NCBI RefSeq assembly: GCF_024462815.1
Contig: NZ_JANGCG010000013.1
Span: forward strand, 1 to 64,000
Origin: Gemmiger formicilis
GTDB lineage: Bacteria; Bacillota; Clostridia; Oscillospirales; Ruminococcaceae
DNA length: 64,000 bases
Direction: 5' to 3'
In this document: positions 43,781-54,668 of the stretch, one piece after another
How the letters are laid out: the number at the start of each line of letters is the position of its first letter
How positions within the stretch are numbered: the first letter of the stretch is position 1
Program-made: the position numbers and the translations under genes
Notes under the pieces: model-generated
Seen by the model: only the letters and a program-made list of their open reading frames with translations
Told to the model about the DNA's origin: nothing
Database searches by the model: none

Positions 43781-46700
43781 ATGCCAAAATACAGTGTAAA
43801 GAAGCCATTTACCATTCTGGTGGCGGTCATACTGGTGCTGGTGCTGGGCTTTGTCAGTCTGATGGGCATCCAGACCGATTTGCTGCCCGCCATGAATCTG
43901 CCGTATCTGCTGGTTATCACAACCTATCCCGGCGCAAGCCCGGAGCAGGTCGAGACGGACGTCACCCAGCCGCTGGAAAGCGCCCTATCCACGCTGAATG
44001 GCGTGAAGAACGTGACGAGCCAGAGCAACGAAAACTACAGCCTGATTTATATGGAATATCAGGAAAGCACCGATATGGACAGCGCGATGGTCAAGGCCAG
44101 CACCGCGGTGAACCAGCTCGGTGATACGCTGCCCGATATGGCCGGCACGCCCACGCTGATGGAAATCAGCCCCGATATGATGGCCACCCAGTATGTGGCC
44201 GTGGACTATGACGGCATGGACATCTACGCGCTGTCCGACTATGTGAACGAAACCGTGCTGCCCCAGCTGGAGCGCGTGGACGGCGTGGCCAGCATTTCCA
44301 CCACCGGTCTTGTGGAAAAGACCGTGGAGATTACGCTGGACCAGGATAAAATTGACGAGGTCAATGACAAGCTGCTGGTGCAGGTCAGCGACCGTCTGGC
44401 CGAGGCCAAGAAGGAGTTGGACGCCAATAAGGCCAAAATCAACAGCGGCCTGAAGGAGCTGGACGATGCACAGGCCCAGCTGGACGCGGGCAAGGCCCAG
44501 CTGAACAGCCAGAAGGCCGATGTGACGACCCAGCTGCGGGATGCCATCACCGAGCTGAACAAGGAAATCCCCGCGCTGGAAAAGAAGATTGCCGACCTGC
44601 AGAAGGATTTGGATGACGCCAACCGCAAGCTGGAGGAGGCCAAGAACAACACCACCACCCTGCCGGAGGTCACGCTGCCGATTGACGATGCCCTGTTTGC
44701 CAGCTGCAAGCAGGTCATTGCCGACTCCGGCGCGGCGTATGACCCTGCCATGCTGCCCGCCAATCTGGCCGAGGCCCAGAGCGACCTTGCCAAGATGGGC
44801 GCCATGATTAACGCGATTGACGCCGCGGACGCTGCCATCCGCGCCACGGCCCAGAACGAAGGTCTGCTCGAGCAGAATATGACGGTGGAGCAGACCTCCG
44901 CCTATCTGGACGCCCAATACACGGCGATGGTCTCCCGGATTCAGACGCTGGATGTGGAGATTGCCTCGCTGACCGACCAGAAGAACGCCGCCGAGGCAGC
45001 CGGAAACCAGGAGGAAGCGGAGAGACTGCAGCAGCGGATTGACGATGACCGCAGCGAGCAGGCGCGTTGCCAGAGCGTGATTGACGCCAACGCCGCCCGC
45101 CGCGCCCGCGTCAACGAGCTGAACAGTAACCTGACCACCCTTTCCACCACCAAGCTGGCCCTGCAGAACGCCACCGTGCTGCTGCAGGCCCGCCAGCAGG
45201 CCGAAAGCCAGCTGAACAACGGCCTGAAGCCGCTGCAGCAGACGCTGAACGAGACTGTGCAGGCGCTGAATGAGCAGCTGACCAAGGCACAGGAGCTGCT
45301 GACCCAGCTGAATGACCAGCGCGCCAAGCTGCAGAAGATGCTGGGCGATTTGGGCAATGAGGCCATTGACCCGGCCATGGCCGATATGGCCGTGCAACTG
45401 CTGCTCAGCGGCAGCGAGGCCCAGCTGCAGCTGGGCGAATTCCAGCTATCCAGCGGGCGCACCCAGCTGGAGGCCGGCAAAACCCAGCTGGAGGCCGCGC
45501 AGGAGGAGTATGACTCCGCCCGCGAGGAGGCCCTGAAAAACGCAAACCTCAACCAGCTGCTGAATATGACCACACTGCAGCAGCTGATTTACGCCCAGAA
45601 CTTCTCGATGCCTGCGGGCTATATCGAGGGCGGTGCGGGCGACAATAACCGCTATATCATCAAGGTCGGCGACGCCTTCAGCGATGCCGATGAGCTGAAA
45701 AATATGGTGCTGTGCAACATCGACGGCATTGGCGATGTGCGGCTGGCCGATGTGGCCAATGTGGAAATGACCGACAACGCCGATGATGCCTACGCCAAGG
45801 TGGACAAGAACCGTGCGGTTCTGCTCTCGATTTACAAGAGCTCCACGGCGTCCACCTCCACCGTCTCCAACGCCAGCAAGGCGGCCATGGAGACGCTGAT
45901 GGCGGAGAACGAGGGCCTGCACCTGACCACCATTATGGACCAGGGCGATTACATCAAGCTGATTGTCAACAGCGTGCTCTCCAACCTTGTCGAGGGCGCT
46001 GTGCTGGCCATCATCGTGCTGGCGCTCTTCCTGAAGGACCTGCGCCCGACCATCGTGGTGGCCATCAGTATGCCGTTGAGCGTGCTGTTCGCCATTGTGC
46101 TGATGTATTTTACCGGCATCACCTTCAACATCCTCTCCCTGTCCGGTCTGGGGTTGGGCGTCGGTATGCTGGTCGATAACTCGGTCGTTGTCATTGAGAA
46201 TATCTACCGTCTGCGCAACCGGGGCATCCCGGCAGCCCGCGCCTCGGTGCAGGGCGCAAGGCAGGTGGCGGGCTCTATCGTCTCCTCCACGCTGACCACC
46301 ATCTGCGTGTTCCTGCCGCTGGTCTTTACCTCCGGCATGGTGCTGGAACTGCTCAGCGATATGGCGTGGACTATCACCTTCAGCCTGCTGGCGTCGCTGG
46401 TTGTGGCGCTGACCGTGGTGCCCTGCGCGGGCTCCACCGTGCTGAAAAAGCAGAAGGACATCAAGCACCCGTGGTTTGACAAGATTCTGGACGGCTATGA
46501 GAAGCTGCTGCGCTTCTGCCTGCGCCGCAAGGCCGTGCCGCTGGCGCTGGCCGTGGTGCTGCTGGCGGCCTCGGTCTGGCGTGTGGCCACAATGGGCATT
46601 GTTATGATTCCCGATATGAGCAGCAACCAGATTACCGTCACCGTGGACGTGACCAACGATACCGCCAAGGAGGATGCCTTTGCCGCGGCGGACAGCGTGA

Positions 46701-48247
46701 TGGATGCCGTGATGGGCATTGACGGCGTTGAGACAGTCGGTGCCATGTCCGGCGGCTCTGAGAGCATGATGATGGCGGGCTCGAGCGGCACCACCGACAA
46801 CACAACCTTTACCTACTATGTCCTGCTGGACACCAGCGCCGCCCCCAAGGCCGTTGCCAAGGAAATCGACGCCAGAACGGCCGATATGGACTGCACCGTC
46901 ACCGTGAACACCAACGGTATGATGGATATGAGCGCGCTGTCCGGCTCCGGTACGCAGGTTGACCTCTACGGCAACGATTTGGAGGATTTGCGCACCGCGG
47001 GCAAGCAGGTGGCCGCGCTGATGGAGAGCGTTGACGGCATTGAGAACGTCTCGGACGGTCAGGAAGCCAGCGATGCCGAGGTGAATATCAGCATCGACAA
47101 GGACAAGGCCATGCGCCTGGGGCTGACCGTGGCACAGGTCTACCAGCAGATTGCCGCCAAGCTGACCACCGATACCACCGCCACCACCCTGAAGGCGGGC
47201 GGCGACAGCTACACGGTCAAAATTGTGGATAAAACAGACGTGCCTACGCTGGACGATATCTTCAACATGGAGTTTGAGACGTCCACCACCGATGACAGCG
47301 GCAACACCGTGAAGGAAACGCACACCCTGGGCGAGTTTGCCACCCGTACCACCACCGAGGGCTATACCTCGATTTCCCGCGAGAACGGCTCCCGTATGCT
47401 GAGCGTGACCAGCGAGACGGCGGAGGGCTACAACACCACGCTGCTCTCCCGCGAGCTGGAGCCGAAGCTGGCAGAGCTGCAGCTGCCCGACGGCGTGACC
47501 GCCGAGCTGGCCGGTGAGACCACACAGGTCACCGAGATGCTGGGCCAGATGGCACAGATGCTGGCGTTGGCGCTGGTTTTCGTCTACTTTGTCATGGTGG
47601 CGCAGTTCCAGAGCCTGCTGTCCCCCTTCATTGTTCTGTTCACGATTCCGCTGGCCTTCACCGGCGGTATGATTGGCCTGACCCTTGCCGGTGAGCAGCT
47701 GTCCCTGATTTCGCTGATGGGCTTCCTTGTGCTGATGGGCGTGGTTGTCAACAACGGCATTGTCTTTGTGGACTACGCCAACCAGCTGCGCATCGGCGGA
47801 CTGGAACGTGAGGATGCGCTGGTAGCCACCGGCCGCACCCGTATGCGCCCGATTCTGATGACCACGCTGACCACCGTGCTGGCCATGGTGACGATGCTGT
47901 TCGGCAACGATATGGCCAGCGAGATGGGCACCGGTATGGCGATTGTCATTATCGGCGGTCTGAGCTACGCCACCCTGATGACGCTGTTCATCGTGCCGGT
48001 GCTGTATGACCTGTTCTACCGCAAGCCGCCGGTCAATATTGACGTGGGCGATGACGGTATGGACGACCTGCCCGACGACGCTGCCGAGTTTGCGGCTGCC
48101 TTTGCCGCCCGCCGCGCCGCAGAGCAGGACAACGCCCCCGGCGAGGAAAAGCGTCGCCCGGACTTGAGCCGTGCGGCCCATGCGGAGGAAAAGCCCGCAG
48201 AAGAACCCGCGGACGAACCGAAAGAGGAGGCGCGCAATGACAGCTGA
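43781..48247 (+). CDS. RND-superfamily efflux permease with a large coiled-coil insertion
   Basis: A 1488-residue AcrB-like permease. Helix 1 is at about 8-30 and PN1-like porter text at 35-185 (YPGASPEQVETDVTQPLESA). A heptad-rich coiled coil of about 400 residues (190-590) is inserted there, ordinary porter sequence resumes near 615, and helices 2-6 start near 725. Motif D reads GMLVDNSVVVIENIYRLRNRG. The second half repeats the pattern, and an acidic C-terminal tail (1416-1488) follows. No membrane-fusion or outer-membrane partner gene is nearby, which fits a Gram-positive type cell. I infer that the coiled coil replaces a separate adaptor. Its stop lies 11 bases inside the TetR gene. Confidence 0.9.
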   Translation: MPKYSVKKPFTILVAVILVLVLGFVSLMGIQTDLLPAMNLPYLLVITTYPGASPEQVETDVTQPLESALSTLNGVKNVTSQSNENYSLIYMEYQESTDMDSAMVKASTAVNQLGDTLPDMAGTPTLMEISPDMMATQYVAVDYDGMDIYALSDYVNETVLPQLERVDGVASISTTGLVEKTVEITLDQDKIDEVNDKLLVQVSDRLAEAKKELDANKAKINSGLKELDDAQAQLDAGKAQLNSQKADVTTQLRDAITELNKEIPALEKKIADLQKDLDDANRKLEEAKNNTTTLPEVTLPIDDALFASCKQVIADSGAAYDPAMLPANLAEAQSDLAKMGAMINAIDAADAAIRATAQNEGLLEQNMTVEQTSAYLDAQYTAMVSRIQTLDVEIASLTDQKNAAEAAGNQEEAERLQQRIDDDRSEQARCQSVIDANAARRARVNELNSNLTTLSTTKLALQNATVLLQARQQAESQLNNGLKPLQQTLNETVQALNEQLTKAQELLTQLNDQRAKLQKMLGDLGNEAIDPAMADMAVQLLLSGSEAQLQLGEFQLSSGRTQLEAGKTQLEAAQEEYDSAREEALKNANLNQLLNMTTLQQLIYAQNFSMPAGYIEGGAGDNNRYIIKVGDAFSDADELKNMVLCNIDGIGDVRLADVANVEMTDNADDAYAKVDKNRAVLLSIYKSSTASTSTVSNASKAAMETLMAENEGLHLTTIMDQGDYIKLIVNSVLSNLVEGAVLAIIVLALFLKDLRPTIVVAISMPLSVLFAIVLMYFTGITFNILSLSGLGLGVGMLVDNSVVVIENIYRLRNRGIPAARASVQGARQVAGSIVSSTLTTICVFLPLVFTSGMVLELLSDMAWTITFSLLASLVVALTVVPCAGSTVLKKQKDIKHPWFDKILDGYEKLLRFCLRRKAVPLALAVVLLAASVWRVATMGIVMIPDMSSNQITVTVDVTNDTAKEDAFAAADSVMDAVMGIDGVETVGAMSGGSESMMMAGSSGTTDNTTFTYYVLLDTSAAPKAVAKEIDARTADMDCTVTVNTNGMMDMSALSGSGTQVDLYGNDLEDLRTAGKQVAALMESVDGIENVSDGQEASDAEVNISIDKDKAMRLGLTVAQVYQQIAAKLTTDTTATTLKAGGDSYTVKIVDKTDVPTLDDIFNMEFETSTTDDSGNTVKETHTLGEFATRTTTEGYTSISRENGSRMLSVTSETAEGYNTTLLSRELEPKLAELQLPDGVTAELAGETTQVTEMLGQMAQMLALALVFVYFVMVAQFQSLLSPFIVLFTIPLAFTGGMIGLTLAGEQLSLISLMGFLVLMGVVVNNGIVFVDYANQLRIGGLEREDALVATGRTRMRPILMTTLTTVLAMVTMLFGNDMASEMGTGMAIVIIGGLSYATLMTLFIVPVLYDLFYRKPPVNIDVGDDGMDDLPDDAAEFAAAFAARRAAEQDNAPGEEKRRPDLSRAAHAEEKPAEEPADEPKEEARNDS

Positions 48248-48836
48248 TGTACATGAGGCCCGGAAGGCAGCCGTGTACGAGGCCGCGCTGCAGCTCATCG
48301 GGCAGGGGGTAAGCCCCGCCGCGCTGAAAATCCAGCAACTGGCGGATGCCGCGGGCATCGGCAAAGGCACCGTGTACGAGTATTTTTCCTCCAAGGATGA
48401 AATTCTGCACGGGCTGGCGGTCTACTGCTTTGCCCGGGAAAATGCACGCATCCGCGCCCTGATGGCCGACTGCGCAACACTGGCAGAGCTGGAGGAAATC
48501 ATCGCGGATTACCTACAGGATATTGTGGCCGAACGGATGGGCAGCTACCGTATGCTGGCCCAGGCGCTGGGCGGCCCGCCGGATGGCCCGCTGCAATGCG
48601 GGGGCATGACCGACTGCGTACAGGAGCTGCGCAGCACGATGCTTGGCCTGCTGCGGCGGCTGCACGCGGCGGGTGAGATTGACCCCACGCTGACCCCCGA
48701 ATACTGCTGCACTGCGCTGTTGTCCATCGTGGTGGGCGGCCTGCTGGGGCTGTGCTACACAGCCGTGCAGGGTGAGGAAACCAGCCTGCCCCGCAACATC
48801 AGGCAGCTGCTGCACCGCGCCCTGACCGTGCAATAA
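48237..48836 (+). CDS. TetR-family repressor of the RND operon
   Basis: A 199-residue TetR protein. The HTH spans about residues 12-58 (LKIQQLADAAGIGKGTVYEYF, cut to its core). The ligand domain is helical and not typical enough to name a ligand. GAGGAGG precedes the ATG, inside the end of the RND gene, so the two are translationally coupled. It probably binds the 20-bp palindrome at 43741 and is released by an efflux substrate. The frame upstream to 48171 belongs to the other reading phase. Confidence 0.9.
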   Translation: MTADVHEARKAAVYEAALQLIGQGVSPAALKIQQLADAAGIGKGTVYEYFSSKDEILHGLAVYCFARENARIRALMADCATLAELEEIIADYLQDIVAERMGSYRMLAQALGGPPDGPLQCGGMTDCVQELRSTMLGLLRRLHAAGEIDPTLTPEYCCTALLSIVVGGLLGLCYTAVQGEETSLPRNIRQLLHRALTVQ

Positions 48837-48848
48837 AGCAATAAAAAG

Positions 48849-48892
48849 CCACCCCGGCCTGCGGAGCAAGCGCTCCCGGCTGGGGTGGTTTT
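48849..48892 (+). terminator. Terminator of the RND-TetR operon
   Basis: CCACCCCGGCC pairs with GGCTGGGGTGG, followed by TTTTGCTTT. Confidence 0.85.
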
Positions 48893-48989
48893 GCTTTGAT
48901 GGATGCCCCGGATGTTGCCCGGTAAATGCGGCTTGCGGGAAACCACCGCGGGCGGAGCAGAGCCCCACCCCGCCGGAACGCCCTGTTAC

Positions 48990-49835
48990 TTACAGCAGCT
49001 TATTCCCCAGCGCGTGGCTGGTGCGGGTGAGGGAGAGACTCGCGAGCTCCTGATTGTCGAGGGTGTAGCGCAGCACCAGCACGCTTGCCACAAACAGGAC
49101 GGCCAGTTTGACCGGCATACTGCCGGAATCCAGCGGGCTTTCCTTAGCGCCGCACAAAAGCACCACATCGGCCAGCGCCACGCCGGGCGCATCATCGTAG
49201 TGGGTAATCAGGATGACCTTGGCACCGCTCTCCTTGGCCAGATGCAGCGTGTCCATCATATCGCGGGTCGAGCCCGAGTAGGAGATGAACAGCACCACAT
49301 CCTCCGGCCCCAGCAGGCTGGCGGTAATGGCCTGCATATGGCTGTCCCCGGCTGTATGGAACTTGGTGGAAATGGTAGCAAAGCGGGCCCAGATGTCATT
49401 GGCCAGTGCCTGGCTGCCGCCCTGCCCAAAGCAGAACACCTGCCGTGCGCGCTGCAGCAGGGTGGCGGCGCAGTCCACGGCGTTTGGGTCCAGCGTACTG
49501 CGGGTGCCGTTCAGCGCGTCAATCACGGTGTTGTAGGCGTGGGTGGTCAGGGTCTGGGTGTCCACACCGGGCTCCAGCTTTTTTGCGACCGGGGCGGAGG
49601 TTGCCATGGCCTTGGCCAGCGCAATCTTCATCTCGTTGTAGCCGTCAAAGCCCAGGGAGCGACAAAATCGGAATATGGTTGCCTCGGCCACGCCGCAGGC
49701 CTTGGCCAGCGAGGAAATCGAGAGGTACTGCGCATCCTCGGCGTGCTGTACCAGATAATCGGCCACGATTGCACCGGATTTTGTCAGGCTGTCGCGCTTG
49801 GCGCGCAGCATTTCCCAAAAGCTCTGTTCTACCAT
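48990..49835 (-). CDS. RpiR/MurR-family regulator
   Basis: A 281-residue protein. The N-terminal HTH is complete (YLSISSLAKACGVAEATIFRF). The SIS domain (about 125-255) has the sugar-phosphate loops GQGGSQALANDI and FISYSGSTRD. It lies downstream of the pentose operon but is separated by a terminator, so it is expressed from its own promoter. It may answer to a pentose phosphate made by that operon; a link to another sugar cannot be excluded. Confidence 0.9.
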   Translation of the reverse strand: MVEQSFWEMLRAKRDSLTKSGAIVADYLVQHAEDAQYLSISSLAKACGVAEATIFRFCRSLGFDGYNEMKIALAKAMATSAPVAKKLEPGVDTQTLTTHAYNTVIDALNGTRSTLDPNAVDCAATLLQRARQVFCFGQGGSQALANDIWARFATISTKFHTAGDSHMQAITASLLGPEDVVLFISYSGSTRDMMDTLHLAKESGAKVILITHYDDAPGVALADVVLLCGAKESPLDSGSMPVKLAVLFVASVLVLRYTLDNQELASLSLTRTSHALGNKLL

Positions 49836-49954
49836 GATGGGGAAGGTCCTTTCTGTATAGTGTCGGGGGTGCTATTTACAGTGTACCCCCGCGCCGCGCC
49901 TTTTGCAAGGCCTTTGAGCGGCACTTTATGCAGTGTGACAAAATCGGCAAGAAA

Positions 49955-49992
49955 AATCCCATCCGGAAACCTTGAAAAAGGCCGGATGGGAT
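49955..49992 (-). terminator. Terminator of the pentose operon
   Basis: AATCCCATCCGG / CCGGATGGGATT with a 14-base loop. On the minus strand it is followed by TTTTTCTT. It sits 20 bases past the isomerase stop. Confidence 0.9.
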
Positions 49993-50012
49993 TGAAATTG
50001 GGCGGCCGTAAA

Positions 50013-51503
<1,491 letters not shown>

Positions 51504-51545
51504 GGTGGTTTTCCTCCGTCTTAAAGATTGTTGTTGAAAACTCTT

Positions 51546-52175
51546 TCAAATATGCACATTCTCGCCAATCAGGCCGATGTAGGCACCGGCCTTGGCCTCG
51601 GCGCTGTCGGGGTGGGCCAGCAGCCACTTGTTGCAGGCCCACAGCAGGGCATCATCGCCGCCGTTGTTTGCCATGTCGGGCTTGGCGGTGTTCGTGCCCT
51701 TGGGCAGGGCCACCAGCACGCGGAAGCCCTTCTCGGCGTCGGTGTGGCAGGGAGCGTAGTGCAGCGTGGTGGCGTAGACCTCTACCAGCGTGCCCGCGGG
51801 CACGCGGAACGCTTTGACCTTGGCGGTGTCCAGCTTGCCGTTCTCAATCTCGTCCTGTTTGGCCAGCAGCAGGACGAAGTCCTCGGTGCCTAAGTTGAAT
51901 TCACTGTCGCGGTGGTATTCCAGACAGTTGAGCGCGTTGTTGTGGCCGTTGCACCAGCCCAGCTGGCAGGGCATACCGCCGAACAGATGCTCCGACACCT
52001 CCACGGCGGCGGGCAGCTCCTGCAGGCGCTCGTCCTCCGGCACGTAGCCGGTGCCTTCGGCGGGCTGCGGGGTCTTGGCCAGTGCTTCCAGAATTTCCGC
52101 CTTGGCGGCGTTCAGCCCGGTCACAACACGGCCGTAGGCTTTGAATTCGGGGTCTGTTACAGAATAAATTTTCAT
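51546..52175 (-). CDS. DUF4867 protein (cupin-like, sugar operon associated)
   Basis: A 209-residue protein recognised as DUF4867 from VSEHLFGGMPCQLGWCNGHN, LNCLEYHRDSEFNLGTEDF and TLVEVYATTLHYAPCH. The histidine and glutamate spacing is cupin-like (HRDSE, then H in TTLHYAPCH), as in small sugar isomerases or epimerases, but no activity is established for the family to my knowledge. It overlaps the kinase by 4 bases and lies 42 bases before the isomerase, so it should work on the same sugar. Confidence 0.8.
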   Translation of the reverse strand: MKIYSVTDPEFKAYGRVVTGLNAAKAEILEALAKTPQPAEGTGYVPEDERLQELPAAVEVSEHLFGGMPCQLGWCNGHNNALNCLEYHRDSEFNLGTEDFVLLLAKQDEIENGKLDTAKVKAFRVPAGTLVEVYATTLHYAPCHTDAEKGFRVLVALPKGTNTAKPDMANNGGDDALLWACNKWLLAHPDSAEAKAGAYIGLIGENVHI

Positions 52176-53656
52176 TGCAATGCCTCCATTTCTACATAGG
52201 ATGCTTTCAGTGCGGGGTACAGCTTATGCCACACGGCATAGCGTGCGTTGTATTTTTCCACCAGCGCGGGGTCGGGCGCGGTGGTGCTTTTTGCGTGCAC
52301 AAGGGCCTGTGCGCAGGCCTGTACCGTGGGGTAGGCCCCGCAGGCCACTGCCGCCAGCATAGCGCCGCCGTAGCCGGGGCCCTGCTCGGTCTGGGGCAGC
52401 GTCAGCGGGATGCCCAGCACGTTGGCGAGAATTTCCCGCCACAGCGGGCTTTTTGCGCCGCCGCCGCAGAGGGTGCTGGATGCAATCTCCACGCCCTGTG
52501 CGCGGGCAATCTCAACACAATCGCGGATGGCGAAGGCCACGCCCTCCAGCACGGCCTGCGTCATGGCGGCGCGCGGGGTGTCCATCCGCAGTCCCAGGAA
52601 AGCGCCGCGCGCGGCGGGGTCATTGTGGGGGCTGCGCTCGCCCATCAGGTAGGGCAAAAAGTAGACATCGTTTGTGCCCAGCCTGTCGGGCGTGATGGGG
52701 GCCTGCTCGGCGGCAAAGTCCGTGGTGCGCAGGATTTCCTCATTCCACCACTTGTTGCAGGACGCGGCGGAGAGGATGCAGCCCATCAGGTGGTAGCCGC
52801 CGTCCGCGTGGGCAAAGCTGTGCAGGGCGTTGCGGCTGTCCACGCCGAAGGTATCACTCGTAATGAACACGGTGCCCGAGGTGCCCAGCGAGATGTTGCA
52901 TTTTCCGCCGCCCACAGCGCCGCAGCCAACCGCCGCGGCGGCGTTGTCACCGGCACCGGCGCAGACCACAACCCCGGCGGGCAGGCCCAGCAGGCGGGCT
53001 GCTTCGGCGGTCAGGGTAGCCACAGGCTGCCAGCTCTCAAACAGGCGGGGCAGCTGGGCCTCGGTCACGCCGCAGATGTCCAGTATCTCGCGGCTCCAGC
53101 ATTTGTGCTGTACGTCCAGCAGCAGCATGCCGGACGCATCGGAGTAGTCCGTGCAGTGGACGCCGGTCAGCTTGTAGTTGATGTAGTCCTTCGGCAGCAT
53201 AATTTTGGCAATGCGGGCAAAATTTTCCGGCTCGTTGGCGCGCAGCCAGAGCAGCTTGGGCGCAGTGAAGCCCGCAAACGCGATGTTGGCGGTGCAGCGG
53301 CTCAAAAGCTCGGTGCCAATCGTATCATTCAGGTAGTCCACCTGCTTTTGGGTGCGGCCGTCATTCCAGAGGATGCAGGGGCGGATAACGTTATCGTCTT
53401 TATCCAGCACTACCAGCCCGTGCATCTGCCCGCCCGCGCCGATGCCCCTGACCTGCGCGGCGTCAAAGCCGTCCAGCAGGGCGGGGATACCGTCACAGAC
53501 GGCGCTCCACCAGTCGGAGGGGTTCTGCTCACTCCAGCCGGGATGCGGGAAGGCCAGCGGGTATTCGCGGTCGACGATGTTGGCAATCCGGCCGGTCTCG
53601 TCCATCAGCAGCAGCTTGACGGCGGAGGTACCCAAATCAATGCCGATGTAATACAT
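52172..53656 (-). CDS. xylB: FGGY-family kinase, xylulokinase-like
   Basis: A 494-residue FGGY kinase. The phosphate-1 motif is GIDLGTSAVKLLL, the sugar region GAGGQMHGLVVLD and ILWNDGRTQ, and the adenosine region is GAGDNAAAAVGCGAVG. Length and motifs fit XylB. The ATG at 53656 has AAAGGAG upstream; the frame to 53779 crosses the promoter. First gene of the pentose operon. It phosphorylates the ketose made by the isomerase (D-xylulose, or D-ribulose if the isomerase acts on D-arabinose), feeding the pentose phosphate pathway. Confidence 0.88.
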   Translation of the reverse strand: MYYIGIDLGTSAVKLLLMDETGRIANIVDREYPLAFPHPGWSEQNPSDWWSAVCDGIPALLDGFDAAQVRGIGAGGQMHGLVVLDKDDNVIRPCILWNDGRTQKQVDYLNDTIGTELLSRCTANIAFAGFTAPKLLWLRANEPENFARIAKIMLPKDYINYKLTGVHCTDYSDASGMLLLDVQHKCWSREILDICGVTEAQLPRLFESWQPVATLTAEAARLLGLPAGVVVCAGAGDNAAAAVGCGAVGGGKCNISLGTSGTVFITSDTFGVDSRNALHSFAHADGGYHLMGCILSAASCNKWWNEEILRTTDFAAEQAPITPDRLGTNDVYFLPYLMGERSPHNDPAARGAFLGLRMDTPRAAMTQAVLEGVAFAIRDCVEIARAQGVEIASSTLCGGGAKSPLWREILANVLGIPLTLPQTEQGPGYGGAMLAAVACGAYPTVQACAQALVHAKSTTAPDPALVEKYNARYAVWHKLYPALKASYVEMEALQ

Positions 53657-53699
53657 GGCGTGTTGCTCCTTTAACGTACAGATAATCCAATTTACCATT

Positions 53700-53746
53700 A
53701 TTCTACCTGTTTCCCCCTTGCACTGGCAAGAAAGAGTGTGTAAAAT
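53700..53746. promoter_or_regulatory. Overlapping divergent promoters of xylB and araC-type genes
   Basis: Plus strand: TTGCAC (53718-53723), 17 bases, TAAAAT (53741-53746). Minus strand: TTGCCA (53729-53724), 18 bases, TAGAAT (53705-53700). The two -35 elements nearly coincide, so the polymerases would compete, as expected for an AraC-controlled divergent pair. Confidence 0.75.
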
Positions 53747-53792
53747 AGTAGACATAAGTTTGGATTTTACCGCCCGCAAGGAAGTGACCGCA

Positions 53793-54563
53793 TTGCTGAT
53801 TTATGAGACCGAGCGCTCCGAGCAGCTGGAATACCTCTACTGCCAGCGCGACCACGATTTCAACTTTCCGGCGCATCTGCACCACAGCTATGAATTTCTG
53901 AGCGTGCAGGCCGGGACGCTGACCTGCACACTGGAAACAAATTCGTATGAGATTCACCCCGGGCAGGCACTGCTGGTGCTGCCCGACCAGATACACAGCT
54001 ATGCGACCAAGCAGAGCTCCCAGAGTGTGCTGTGGATATTTTCCAACGATTGGGTGCCGGATTTTAAGGCGCAGCTGGGCCAGCGTGCGTTTGAAAACCC
54101 TGTGTTCCGCATGGAGACCGCGCCCCTGATGGAGCTGCTGTGGCCCGGCAACAACCGCTGTAAAAAGCTGGCGGGGCTGTATTTGATTTGCGGCACGGCG
54201 CTGGAGCAGTGTACCCTCTGCCCGCGGCCCGGGCAGGGCGCGGATGACCCGCTGGAGGCGCGTATCGTCAACTACGTGCAGGAAAACTACACCGGCCCGC
54301 TGACGCTGGAGCAGATGGCCCGGGCGCTTGGCTACAATTACACCTATCTGTCGGCGTATTTCAACCAGCGGCTGCACACCGGATTTCAGGATTTCGTCAA
54401 CCTGTACCGCGTCAGCCGCGCCGAGGCACTGTTGCGCGGCAGCAGCCTGCCCATCACCCAGGTGGCCGAGCAGTGCGGCTTCGGCACCATCCGCAGCTTT
54501 AACCGGGTGTTTTTGAAGGCCAAAGGTGTGGCACCGAGTGTGTTCCGGAGGATGAACAGATAA
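53793..54563 (+). CDS. AraC-family regulator with cupin sensor
   Basis: A 256-residue AraC protein. The N-terminal cupin (about 15-90) has NFPAHLHHSYEFLSVQ and HPGQALLVLPDQIHSY. The C-terminal HTH pair is LTLEQMARALGYNYTYLSAY and ITQVAEQCGFGTIRSFNRVF. The longer open frame begins at 53655, but AAGGAAG sits 9 bases before TTG 53793, downstream of a clear promoter, so I take TTG as the start. It is divergent from the pentose operon and probably activates it when the sugar binds. Confidence 0.85.
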   Translation: MLIYETERSEQLEYLYCQRDHDFNFPAHLHHSYEFLSVQAGTLTCTLETNSYEIHPGQALLVLPDQIHSYATKQSSQSVLWIFSNDWVPDFKAQLGQRAFENPVFRMETAPLMELLWPGNNRCKKLAGLYLICGTALEQCTLCPRPGQGADDPLEARIVNYVQENYTGPLTLEQMARALGYNYTYLSAYFNQRLHTGFQDFVNLYRVSRAEALLRGSSLPITQVAEQCGFGTIRSFNRVFLKAKGVAPSVFRRMNR

Positions 54564-54598
54564 ACAAATAAAAAATAAGAAATAATAAATATGGTGGA

Positions 54599-54621
54599 GT
54601 TTTCGCCCGGTGGGCGAAAAC
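54599..54621. terminator. Hairpin after the AraC gene
   Basis: GTTTTCGCCC / GGGCGAAAAC around a 3-base loop. Confidence 0.6.
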
Positions 54622-54668
54622 AAAAACGCCGCCGTGGCGAGAAAAACCCGTCGCGGCGGCGTGATTTT
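54621..54668. terminator. Bidirectional terminator between convergent genes
   Basis: ACGCCGCCG / CGGCGGCGT with T runs on both sides (GATTTTATTT on plus; TTTTTGTTTT on minus). It serves the AraC and hybrid kinase genes. Confidence 0.85.

Noticed and set aside
45446..48394. 982-residue open frame antisense to the RND gene
   Set aside because: Histidine- and glutamine-rich shadow of the GC-rich coding strand with no ribosome site or recognisable domain.
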